Shown here: in pieces, positions 11,392 to 22,718 of the stretch
How the letters are laid out: every line of letters starts with the position of its first letter
Numbering within the stretch: position 1 is the first letter of the stretch
Assembly: GCA_902806575.1 (NCBI GenBank)
Contig: CADCXD010000005.1
Coordinates: forward strand, 1,984,001-2,048,000
DNA from: Jackrogersella multiformis
Taxonomy: Eukaryota > Ascomycota > Sordariomycetes > Xylariales > Hypoxylaceae
Reading direction: 5' to 3'
Length of the DNA stretch: 64,000 bases
Notes under the pieces: model-generated
What the model saw: only the letters and a program-made list of their open reading frames with translations
Database searches by the model: none
What the model was told of the DNA's origin: nothing
Translations under genes and position numbers: made by a program

Positions 11392-12339
11392 ATGTCGTTC
11401 ACCATGAGACGTGGAGTTTTGTTCCTCGCGCAGACCCTCGGGTTCCTGAGCGCCACTGCTCTTCCAAACCCAACCCCTAAAATAGGAGACGCCCAGAGTA
11501 TCGATCAGCGCGATCTATCCGGCATCAACACATCCCTGCCCGATGTCTTAAGGCTGAGCGAGCTATACGGCGCGCCGGACAACAACTTCGACTGCAAGAG
11601 CGAGCGGAATCCCGTCGTCATGCTCCACGGGCTCTCCGCGAGCCGCGAGGTCGACCTCAACATGCTCCAGTACGAGCTCAACAGGCGCGGCTACTGCACC
11701 TTCTCGCAGACGTACGGCGCCTGGGACCTGGTGCCGTGGATCGGCGGGCTCCGGGCGATGGCGGACTCGGCCAAGGACATCGCCGGCTTCGTCAAGGAGG
11801 TGAAGGCCAAGACCGGCGCGCATAAGGTCGACATCGTCGGCCATTCCGAGGGCGGCGTGCAGTCCATCTACGTGCCCATGACCCAGGACGGCATCTCTGG
11901 CATCGTGGAGCACGTCGTCGCGCTGGGGCCTGCGATACACGGCGCCAAGTACTACGGGTTCACGGATCTCTGGTACATCGGCGGGGACGTCACCAGGAAT
12001 ATCGCCAAGGTCGTCCAGGACGCGCTTGGATGCCCCGCCTGCGACGATATGATGACAGGTGGCGCCATATACAACGACTTCAAGAACGCCGCCAACATCG
12101 TGCAGCCCGGAAACAAAGTGACGGTCATCATGTCCAAGTCAGATACGCTAGTAGCGCCGGATGTCAGCAGGATCGATGAGGCGGGGGCAGCCAATGTCTT
12201 CGTCCAAGACACCTGCCCTGATGACAGCGTGGGGCATGCTGGTCTTATGTGGGACAAGAGTGTCTGGCGCTTGGTCGTAAATGCGCTGGAGGAAAACAAC
12301 GACGCCGTGTTTCCATGCGACAAGGGACTTACGATTTAA
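11392..12339 (+). CDS. Secreted triacylglycerol lipase (lipase class 2-like)
   Basis: This is a predicted extracellular lipase/esterase acting on acylglycerols. It is a single exon of 315 aa. An N-terminal signal peptide is visible (basic MRRG, then hydrophobic VLFLAQTLGFLSATALP). The alpha/beta-hydrolase fold is marked by the oxyanion segment VVMLHGLSASRE, the nucleophile motif GHSEGG (Ser152), a likely acid in SKSDTLV (Asp251) and a likely catalytic His in VGHAGL (His282). Cysteine pairs such as the CPAC motif suggest disulfides, as expected for a secreted enzyme. The start ATG is the first in frame (MSFTMRRG); Met5 is a possible alternative. No intron is needed. Confidence 0.88.
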   Translation: MSFTMRRGVLFLAQTLGFLSATALPNPTPKIGDAQSIDQRDLSGINTSLPDVLRLSELYGAPDNNFDCKSERNPVVMLHGLSASREVDLNMLQYELNRRGYCTFSQTYGAWDLVPWIGGLRAMADSAKDIAGFVKEVKAKTGAHKVDIVGHSEGGVQSIYVPMTQDGISGIVEHVVALGPAIHGAKYYGFTDLWYIGGDVTRNIAKVVQDALGCPACDDMMTGGAIYNDFKNAANIVQPGNKVTVIMSKSDTLVAPDVSRIDEAGAANVFVQDTCPDDSVGHAGLMWDKSVWRLVVNALEENNDAVFPCDKGLTI

Positions 12340-13186
12340 TGTATTTTCTGTGGATTGTCGTTGAAGCCATATACTCATAATTATTAATAAATATGCGTAA
12401 AATTATATCAAGATGTACAATTTATAGATTAGTGAGTTCTGACTTAATTTATTGAAGTTAAAGTCTTAATTGATAGATTGCCTACCTAGGTAGGCAACTA
12501 TAATGAGGTAAGTCATTGGCTGCCAAGAAAGGAGGTGAGTGTTAGATTAAGGACTTCCCCCTTTTCCCAATCACTACATCTTATTTAGACCTCGTGGCGT
12601 TCTGTAGTAGGTAAATACAAAATAACCTGAATTAAAAAGCCAAAGCTAAATTATATTATTATAACTTACACCATTAAATAAACTCTAGCTCAAATGGATG
12701 CTCTAGAACCAGGTCCGCGCCGGAGCCTAACTTAGCCCCTGAGACTATCGTAGTGTGAATAGTAGCACTCGGTAGCATTTCCTATACTTAGGAAAACGAT
12801 AATTTAACATGAATAAATGTCTACCTATGCTGATGTAGATGTTTGCAATTTTGCGATAACTCCACCAGGACTAACGGCTCGAGACCTATTTCACTACATA
12901 CCTAACAAACTACAGGCGTCCTTACCTTAATCTTAAACCTGTTCTTTCTAATATTAATATAGGAAGACCATGATATGGAGCCCGACTAACTGGAAATCTG
13001 AAGCGAAATAAATACTTTCTTTGGCTTAGTTGCCTACCTAGCCTATGTAGGTAGGTACACAAAACTACGTAGCAATTCAAGGAGGTGTCATTATTACTAT
13101 GTTAAATTTCAGCTATGCTGAATATCTAAGACCATATTCTTTAGACCCTTTACACCAGTATCATCCTGTACAACCAACTAAAATCC
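12340..13186. other. AT-rich intergenic spacer
   Basis: There is no coding capacity. It carries CCTAGGTAGG words at 12481-12495 and 13030-13060 and separates the lipase gene from the 3' half of the interrupted RRM gene. Confidence 0.5.
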
Positions 13187-13787
13187 CTAGGCACAAGGAT
13201 CAGATTCGTAGTGTACAGTAACTCCTCCCGAGTAATTACTTAGGCGTGTATATGCCGGCTGCGCTTGTGCCCGGAAGCTTCCAAACGCCCAAACGATTTC
13301 GTTCGACTCCTGACCTTGTCGATACTCCATATATTCGGTATCGAATCGAATATTCCACTTCGTGAAGGCTTGGGCGAGATGTTCTGGATTCACTATATCT
13401 GGGCTTCCGGTAATTACTAGGACTCGATACTTGCCGTCGACCGGGAAAGGTTTCGTGCGGATACGGTGCCGAATAATAGTAGTAGTGTAGCCTCCAACCG
13501 TGAATGGGAAAAGAGCGTGTTGAAGTAGTAACTGATTAGCTGCAGAGGCGGTAAAAAGGGTCAACGAGGCTGCCGAGGTGGGTATAGTTGCTCTTGATCC
13601 TGTGTTGTGGACTAAGGGCGGCACCATGTGTGTTGCATAAATGGGGCCAATGCCCCTGATCTCTTTTAGAAGTTCCGCGATAGTACAGGTTGGTGGTAGC
13701 CCGGCGATCCAGAGTCTACAGTTCATCTCGTTGGGAATGTCTGCGCTCCTATTCCGAGATAGATGACGGTTCCCACGATATTCTCGC
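13187..13787 (-). pseudogene. RRM-type protein gene, 3' half, severed by retrotransposon
   Basis: This is the C-terminal part of a fungal RRM-like (RNA-recognition alpha/beta plait) protein. It reads REYRGNRHLSRNRSADIP, then a first RRM-like unit starting MNCRLWIAGLPPTCTIAELL and a second unit starting YRVLVITGSPDIVNPEHLAQAF, ending at the stop 13187-13189. The reading frame runs into the LTR at 13787 and has no start codon of its own except an internal Met. Reading across the element to 20376 restores one continuous frame with the 5' half, giving a 345-aa ancestral protein. No internal stop or frameshift exists in this half, so the insertion may be fairly recent relative to gene decay. Function unknown. 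Confidence 0.85.
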
Positions 13788-14097
13788 TGTCATACGGATA
13801 GGCTCTACGAAGCAAAGTATGATCAATATATATAAGCTAGTGAATATAAAATGTGTTAGAACTTATGAAATAAAGCTATTGGATAAGGTTAATTAAAAGA
13901 TTTGGTTAATATATGTAAGATTAAATTAATAAGATTAAGAGGGCGTTAATAACGCTTAAAGAGATATTTAAATTATATATATATATAAGTTATTACGCCT
14001 TTTTTCATAAGAAAAAAAAAAGGTAAAGACTTTAAAATTATAGAAAATTATTATTTAAAATTAAATTATAGTTTTAAGTTTTATTACTTTTATTATA
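13788..14097 (+). repeat. 5' LTR of the gypsy-like element
   Basis: It begins TGTCATACGGATAGG. The first 100 or so bases keep normal base composition, and the rest is converted to A/T-rich sequence. Pairwise reading against 20067-20375 shows nearly only transitions, for example GGCTCTACGAAGC here against AACTTTATAAAAT there. Confidence 0.9.
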
Positions 14098-17000
14098 AAT
14101 AAATTTTTATTTTTTAAGAAAATTTTATTCTTAAGAAAGTACGTACCTTTTAAAAGAAAATTAATTTTTTTTTAAAAAATACTTTATTTTAACTATTTAT
14201 AAATAATTAATTTATTTAAAAAAGTTTTTTATTAAAATATATTATATTAATATTATTATAATTATAAAGGAAATTTTATATTTTATTATTTTATAAATAT
14301 TTAAGCCGAGTATTTATATTTTAACCTTATTACTTATTAATTTATAAAATCTCGAACTATTTTTTTCGTTAAATAATAAATAATTTTTTAAATCTTTAAT
14401 AATACTTTTTTTATAAAACTTTAAAACTAAAAATAAATATAAAAAAAATCGTTATTTATAAGAATTTATTAAAATTAAACGACGTTTTAATATACGATTT
14501 TTATTAAGATATTTAAAATGAAAAATATATCGCTTTAAAACCTTTTTTTTATTCTTAAATTACTTTAATTTAATAACGATAATGTTATAATTTTTTATAA
14601 CTTTTAAAATTATAAAATAATTATATAAAACGTTTTTAACATTAATAATATTAAAGTTAATTTTAATAACTTTTTTATATAGTTTATTAAGCTTTATTAA
14701 AAAATATACGATAATTATTATATTATTTAAATATTTATTATTATCGTTATAAATAATTAAATTATTAATAAAAATTAAATTTAAAATTAATATAATATAA
14801 TTCGAATAATTTATAATATAATAATTTAATTTAATTAAACCGGTATAATATTAATAAACGAATAAATAACTTACTTTAAATAATAAATTTTATAAATTAA
14901 CTTAAACTTTTTATAATAAGTTTAAAATATAATTACTTAATATATATAAAATAATTAAGCTTAATAAAAAGTTATTAATAAGTTTAAAAAAATGGTTAAT
15001 TATTATTAATAAATCCTTTAAACTTTTTATTAAAATATTAAAAAGTAAAAGATTTTTTAATAAAAGGTAATAAATTAAATTTATATTAAAGAATTTTAAA
15101 TTAATAACTTTTTTATAAGAAAATATATAAACCTCGCGTATATTAACGTAAAAATTTATCGTTAATTTAATAATTTAAAAGCTTATATTTAAATTACTTT
15201 TAATAAATTTAATCTTTAATTAATTTTTAATAAATTAATTAATATTAATTTTATCTTAAAAAGCATTAAAAAACGTGTTATATTAAAAACGCTAATTAAA
15301 TTAAATCTTTTTAATTAAAAAGATTTAATATATTTTAAAATATTATTTATTAAATACTTTAATTTAAAAGCTTAAATAAGGAACTTTTTTTTTATAATCT
15401 TTTTTATAAATTTAAGTTAAAAAATAATTAAAAAGGCTTAAATATAATTTAATTTTATTAAAATTAACCTTTTTATATTTAAAAATAATAAAAAAGGAAT
15501 TTCCTTTAAAAGGGCCGTTAAAGCATTTAATAATAATTTAAGAGATTTTAATTTCAATAATTAATTTTAAAACTTTAAATTACTTAAAAATCTTTTTAAA
15601 AAACCATTTCGAGGTAATCTCACGCTTTTATATAATAATAAAAATCTTTTATAAAGTAATAATAACCGATTATTTAAAGCTTTAAAACGATTAACTCGTT
15701 TTTTTTACGTTATAATTACCGTTAATTTAATATAACTTAATAAACTTACCGTTTATAATAATAAAGACTTTTTAAAATTTTAAACTTAATAAATAAAAGT
15801 TAAAATATATTTAAAAACGTATATAAAAGTTTTTTTAAAAACTTTTATTATATTAATTAAGTTAAATCGGTATTATTTAAAAAAGTATAATTATAATATT
15901 AATAACGTAAAAGTTAAGTTACGCGGTTAAAGGTTTTTAATATTTAAGTAATATATATTATTATCTTTTAAAAACGTTTTATAAACTTTTCGAAAAGGTA
16001 TTATAATTCGAAGAAAATAAATAAACTTAAATATTAAGAGGACGTTATTTAATATTTTACCGAATTATTAAACCTTAATAAAATAATTTAATAATTTAAA
16101 ACGACGTTTTAAAATTATATTATTAAAACTTTTTTTAACGAAATTATTAAATTAATTTATTTTAAATAAAAAGAATCTCCGAATATAAATAAAAAGTTTT
16201 TTATCGCTATTTAAAAAATAAATTAAATATATAAAAATATATTAACTAATCCCGGTATTTCGAGAAAAGAAAAACTCGTTTCGACTTAAAAGCCTTTAAA
16301 ATTAAGTTAAATTAATCGCGAAAAAAAAACGTTTTAATTTAAGTTAAAATTAATCCTTAAGAAATAACGATAAACTTAAAAATAAAGGTAAGTTAAAATT
16401 AAATTAAAAGGATAAAGTTTAATTTAATAATAAAAATGTTTTAAAAAAATTAATTAAATAAATATAAATTAATAAAAAAAAGATAAAATTTTTTATTAAT
16501 ATTATAAACGTAATAATTATTAAATCTTTTTTTATTTCGTTAAAAAAAACGTTAATAATAAAGACTTATTATTAAATTTAAATAAAATTTCATTTATAAA
16601 ACGACCTTAAAATAATAATACTTAACTTATATTTTTATTATAAAAAAAGGTATAAATAAATATAACTTTATAAAAATTATTTTATTAAATCTTATAATTA
16701 AATTAAAGTAAAGTACGTTAAATTACGATAATTAAAAAGTTAATTAAAAATAAAATAAAAGTTATAAAAAAACTTTACTTAAAATTAATTTTAAAATATA
16801 AATTTATTATTAATATAATATTAATATATAATAATAAAAATATTAAATATAAGCATTATTAAACTTAAAAAGCTTAATTTTAATAATATTTTTTATTAAA
16901 ATAAGGAAATAAAAATTACCGATTATTAAAAAATAATATATATAACTTATATTAACTTTCGATTTAATTTAAATCCTTTTTATAAAACGTTATTATACCG

Positions 17001-18049
17001 ATCCTTTTATTTTTCGTTATTAAAAAACCATTTCTTTAAAATTAACTTTAAATTAAACGTTTTAAATAATAAATGTAATATTATTATATTATAATAATAA
17101 ATAAAAATTTATAAACCCGTAAATTTTTTTTTAAATTTTAAAAAGATTAAGTTTAATTTTTATTATTATCGGAAATATTATATTAACTTAACTTTATATA
17201 ATTTAAAGAAATTAATTAATATAACGATAATAAAAAATATTAAAGTAAACGAAGCATTAAAAAACGTTTTTAAGGAATTCCGTAAATTTATATATATTAT
17301 AACGAAAAAAGCAAAATAATGCTTTTTAAATTATTAATTATAAAATTACGTTATCGATCTTTAAAAAAAAAACGCCTTTTTAAGAACCTTTTTACGTTAT
17401 AAGCGAAAAAAAACTTAATACGTTAAAACTATAATTAAACGAGATATTTAATAACGAACGTATTAAGAAATTAATTTTATTTTATATAACATTTATAATA
17501 TTCGTAAATAAATTAAATCTTTAAAACCTTTTTTAATTTATAATAAATTATAAAAGCTTAAATAATATTATTATTTCCATTTAATATTTTATACTTTTAA
17601 TATTTAAATTATAAACTTACTTTAAAATTATAAAATAATTTATAAAAAATAATTTTAAGTTAAAATTTTATTTTATTAAAATTAAAGAAAAAAGCGAATA
17701 AAAAATAACCTTTCGATATAAATACGGTTTTTTAAATACTTAATTATACCTTTTAATTTATAATAAATAACATTTTTCGAGATTTTATTAATTTAAGTTT
17801 TTTAATATATTTAAATAACCTTTTTATTTATATAAATATTATAAAAGATACGATAAAATCGTTAAAGAAATTTTAAAAAAACTTATAAAACATTACTTTA
17901 TAATTAATCCGTAAAAGTACTTTTAAAAAATCTAAAAAGTAAACTTCTTTAATTATATTATTAAAGTTAATAACATTTTAATAATATAAAATAAAATTAA
18001 TTACATTAATAATTAAAAAACGCTTAAATTATTAAAGAAATTTTAATAA

Positions 18050-18094
18050 TTTATCGGTTTCGTAAACTTTTATCGACGATTTATAAAAAAATTC
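18050..18094 (+). other. Remnant reverse-transcriptase motif (Ty3/gypsy)
   Basis: Direct translation of this 45-base segment reads FIGFVNFYRRFIKKF. This matches the FLGFxNFYRRFI block that follows the polymerase palm in Ty3/gypsy reverse transcriptases. It is an isolated survivor within RIP-mutated sequence and lacks a usable open frame around it. Confidence 0.85.
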
Positions 18095-20066
18095 TTAAAA
18101 ATAATAAAATTAATTATTAACGTAGATAAAAAAAATAAAAAAGATTAAAAATAAACCGAAGAAATAAGTAAATTCTTTAAAAAACTTAAATTTCGTTTCA
18201 CTTAAACCTTTATTATAATTTATTTTAACTTTTCGAAATAAACTTATATTAAAGTTAATGTTTTAAATTATATCATTAACGTTATTTTTTTAAAAAAAAT
18301 AAAAAAAATAAACTTAAACTTATAATTTATTATTCCCGTAAATTTATACCAGTAAAAATAAATTATAAAATTTATAATAAAAATTATTAATTATAATAAA
18401 CTTTTTTAAAAAATAATATTAATATTTAAAAAAAATTAAATATTAAATTAAAATTTATTTAAATTATTAAAACTTAATTTACTTTATAATAATTAAAGTT
18501 TTAAATTAACGTTAAGTTTAATAAATATAAAAACTTTTATTATATTAATTTATAATTAATTATTAATTAAGTAAGTAAAATAATAAAACCGATATTTTCT
18601 TAAAATTACCGTAATATTAACTTAAAAAAGAAAAAGTTAAAAATTAATTTATAAAATCGGTTTTATAAAATAAATATTTTTTATATTTTTAAGGAACTTT
18701 ATTCGCTTTTTTAATAATTATTTTTATTATATTAAAAAGATTTTATAATTTTATTAAACGATTAAAAAAAGTAATTATTAATAATTTAAAATATGTTACG
18801 TAAGTAAAAAAAATTTTAAAAACGTTATTTTATAAAATAATTTTTTATATTAAAAGAAAAGATTTTAAATATTTACGGAATTTTAAAAGGAAATTATTTT
18901 CATTAAATACGATATTTTTATCGTTAAATATATAAAAATAAATAAAACCTTAAAATTAATTACTTAAAACTTTTAATAATTAAATATTAAAAATATTATT
19001 TAAAATATTAATAAAATAAGATCTTTTATTATTAACTTTCCTTTATTAAATAATTATAACTTTATTTAAGTAATAATAAATTTATTTTTTAAGATAACGC
19101 ACTTTATTCTTTTTAAAGTAAAAAAACAAATTTAACAACTTAATTAAAATTTTCATTAAATAATATTAAAAATTATATAATATATCTTTAAATATTATTT
19201 TTAATAAAGATTTTAAATTTACGTTTTATATTTAAAAAAACTTTTTTAAATTAATAAGTATTAAATCTCGTATAAATATTATATTTTATTTATAAATTAA
19301 TAAATAAATAAAACACTTTAATTAAATTTTAAAGATTTATTTTAAAGCTTTTATTAATTATAAAATTCATTTATAATAATATTACTTTTTTATTAATATA
19401 ACTTACCTTTTTTTATATTAATTATAATTATTACCCGGTAATTTATAATCTTTTTATAAATACTTTACGTAATTTTAAAAATAAATTATATATATATTAA
19501 ATAATATAAATATATTAAAATATATAAAAACACTTAAAACGAAACCGTTAATAAATAAAAAAATAAACCGATAAATAATAAAAGGATATATTAATTTTTA
19601 AAATAAATTAACTCGTAATATTAAACATAAAAAACATTAAAACTAAACGCCTCGTTAAAAAATTAAATAAAAAATTCTTAAGCTTTTTTATTACGATAAA
19701 ATTTACTTTTCTTAAAAAATAAAAAATATATAACTCGTTTTATATTTTATTTATTAAACTTTATTACATTAATAATTAAAAACTTTTTAACCTTAATTAA
19801 GTTTTACGTATAATAGCCTTAATAAAGTTTAAAAATTATTAAATAAAATAAATAATAAACTTTATTAAAAATTAAAGTAAAGTAAAATATCTCGTAAAAT
19901 AAAAAAGTTAACCGATTAAAAAGCATTAAATTTAAAAACCTTATAAGCATATATTTAATAAAGAAATAAAAGTAATAATTAAATTATTTTATAAATAATA
20001 TACCGATAAATCTCGTAATTTTATAATTATATAATATATTTAAAAATAAATATTAAAAAAAATTAA

Positions 20067-20375
20067 TATTATACGAATAAACTTTATAAAATAAAATATA
20101 ATTAATATATATAAATTAATAAATACGAAATATATTAAAACTTATAAAACAAAACTATTAAATAAGGTTAATTAAAAAACTTAATCAATATATGTAAAAT
20201 TAAACTAACAGGACTAAGAAGGCGCCAACGACGCTTAAGGAAATATTTAGATTATATACATATAGGTTATTACGCCTTCCTTCGCAAGAAGAAAGAAAAG
20301 GCAAGGACCTTAAGACCATAAAGAATTATTACTCGAAATTGAACTACAGTTCCAAGTCCTATTGCCCTTGTCACA
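20067..20375 (+). repeat. 3' LTR of the gypsy-like element
   Basis: This is the mirror case of the 5' LTR. The first 100 or so bases are heavily A/T-converted, while the final 180-190 bases (from about 20190) keep ordinary GC content and end TTGTCACA. It abuts the target-site duplication CCCGC. Confidence 0.9.
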
Positions 20376-20914
20376 CCCGCACAGGGAAGCGTGGTCCAAT
20401 TTTTCTTGGAATATGAGGTGTACCTGGCTGGGAATTACCGACAGTGCCATTTTCCAAATGGGATTGTGTAGTAAGCTGCTGTGTAGGCTGCTGTGAAGTT
20501 CGTTGGTCCTCAGAATCACCGCTGTGTAGATGGACTGGGCCTAAGACGTTGTGAAATGGAAATGACCGATCTTTGGCTCCCACGCATGGGTTATAATGAG
20601 CACTAGCATCATATTCTGTGTTTTTGACTAGAAGCTTAGATGCTTCATTGCCGATGAGGTTTTTGGACGGCCCTAGACCCAATTGTCGGCGGTGTAAGTC
20701 CAGCATCCCACACGAACTCTGAGCATCTCGGACGACTGCATGGATGATGACTATTGGTAGAAGTTAGCGGGTTCTGACGAATTTATAATTTTCCGAAAAT
20801 ATTACATTGATGATCACTGGTAACCCTATGAGAATGGATTAACTTACTGCTTCGTTCATCGGTAGTGTCCATGCCTGCGGTGGGTTGTGTACAGGGGATA
20901 TCGAAATCATCCAT
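20376..20914 (-). pseudogene. RRM-type protein gene, 5' half, severed by retrotransposon
   Basis: This is the N-terminal part of the gene whose 3' half lies at 13187-13787. The start codon is at 20914-20912. Exon 1 is 20914-20848, followed by a 97-nt intron (20751-20847, GTAAGT...CTAAC...TAG), and exon 2 runs from 20750 into the LTR. It encodes MDDFDIPCTQP..., then RSIIHAVVRDAQSSCG and a Gln/Thr-rich linker ending in GPRFPV. Translation continuing into the LTR stops within two codons, so the allele can at best make a truncated peptide of about 145 aa lacking both RRM-like units. Confidence 0.85.
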
Positions 20915-22718
20915 GTTGTAAGTCTAGCTACTTGTAAGATGCTAGGCAAAGGTAGTCTTTCCCGAACTACTAATAACTGTGGCTTCGATGTGCACTTGGG
21001 CACTCGCCAGCTAGGCTAAATAATAGACTGGTCCTCAGTTGTGTGCGAGATATTTAGTTCGGGAGTTCGAAAGGTGACACATAGCGAGTTTAAGGGGAAG
21101 AAACTAGAGTTGAAAATGTGATTCTAAAAATCATTTAAGTAGAAAGCATACAGTTGCCAAGGTATATAGGTATTCTAGGATTGAAAGGGCAAACTCCTTG
21201 TGAATGGTTCTAGGGCAGTTCAATATGAATGTGACTTGGTTGCCATCTAGTTAGCTTAATGCGAAAATAGCTTACTTACACTTAGTGACTAAGAAAAAAA
21301 GATGCAAGTTGGCTGTATATAGTAAAAGGGTGGAACAGCCGTGACACAGGAGAGTTAACCACAGCTTCAGCGACTCTGTGCATTAATTACGCTGTCCTTT
21401 TTCAGAATGTATAGTTAAAGGTCTCCGTAGATAGGCGGATATGGTGTGATTAAGTATCCTTCCTGACAAATTATTACTATTCTTTCATCTGATCACGGCG
21501 TGTTCTGCTTGCTCAGGGAGATCCTCGAAAATTATCGTGACAAGCAAACTACTTAGTGACAATGCCTACGGGATTCCTCTATTCTTTCTGCCTGCAATTT
21601 CCATAGTTCATAGAATCGTATCGAATCACTGCAAAAGGTGAAGCATATTCAAGTCTAACACTTTCTCATTATAAAACTATTTTTGCGTGTCTTATTACTC
21701 TTATAATCTAAACCAGGCAATAAGTTTATTTACCCGTGACAATCTGTCTGTAGAGTTTGAATTCATTGCTACTCATGTCCGGTTTCTGATCAAACTTGCC
21801 AAGTTATTCCTAGGTTGATAATCTAAAGCTACAGTAACTTTCACAATGAGGCTTAGATTTAAATATCGCAGACATAATGAGAGCGATATATATCACTATA
21901 ATTATATAGAATACCTTTCTGTAGTCAGAATCTTCTTTCAAACTAATTTGTATACCTATTTTAGAATATGGTGTGAAGGTAGAGTAGAGATGTATATCAT
22001 CGTGCATCGTGGTGGACCAATCCAGCCCGTAACCTAGGTCGGTACAACCAACTAACAGTACACTTCAAAGCACATTGATCCATGGAGGCTCTACGCGGAG
22101 ATAGATATAATTATAACGAGGATATAGAGCATAATTATCTCGACATACAACATTGCTTGGTCTATTGCCTCATTGCGGCTGCATTCCGATCCTCCGCCAA
22201 GAAGTCGGAATCGCATCAACATCCCCCCTTTTGACGCTACTAAGTGTAATATCTCCTATATAAGAGAAGAGTGGACCCCTTCAAGGAAACGATGCCACTT
22301 CACTAATATGTCTCTTTCGTATATATCAATGAGAACCCGACTTAAGGTCTCGACATGTCGAATTGATAGACATATATCCTTGTATTCAGCGCACAGCCTG
22401 CAGGAGAAGGTGGGTATAGCTTTGGTTGCCTAGTAGCAGGGAGCCAATCACAGCAATATAAGGTACTTAGGTAGGCAGACACTCCGCCTAATATGCCTTC
22501 TTTCATATCTTTAACCTGGTCCAACCAATCATTCTATAGACACTTGTTCCAGTCATATAACAATGCATCTAGGACTTTACAGCTATTTGCCTACCTTAGT
22601 ACCTAGGTATAAAGTTATAAAAAATCCCGTCTTTCTCCTACTTAGATAACTCACCCAGACAACATCTTCTCACACATACTAGTCTTTTGAGCAAGTATAC
22701 AGGAATACAGATTGAATC
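20915..22718. other. Intergenic spacer
   Basis: It carries the promoter of the broken RRM gene at one end and of the AAA ATPase at the other. No coding sequence is supported. It holds a few CCTAGGTA-type words (22601-22610) and a TATAAAG at about 22609 that could serve the ATPase gene. Confidence 0.45.

Larger units (their letters stand above)
13788..20375 (+). mobile_element. RIP-degraded Ty3/gypsy LTR retrotransposon inserted in an RRM gene
   Basis: This is a 6.6-kb insertion bounded by two LTRs of about 310 bp (13788-14097 and 20067-20375) in direct orientation, starting TG and ending CA. It is flanked by 5-bp target duplications, CTCGC (13783-13787) and CCCGC (20376-20380), differing by one transition. 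The interior is almost pure A/T. LTR-to-LTR differences are mostly C/T and G/A transitions, the signature of repeat-induced point mutation. A surviving gypsy-type reverse-transcriptase motif on the plus strand (18050-18094) gives orientation. No intact open frame remains, so it is not expected to be mobile. Confidence 0.93.

Noticed and set aside
14098..20066. Search for surviving gag-pol open frames or a CRISPR-like periodicity in the A/T-rich block
   Set aside because: The stretch has stops in all frames; apparent periodicity is only A/T homopolymer and TTAA/AATA words from RIP.
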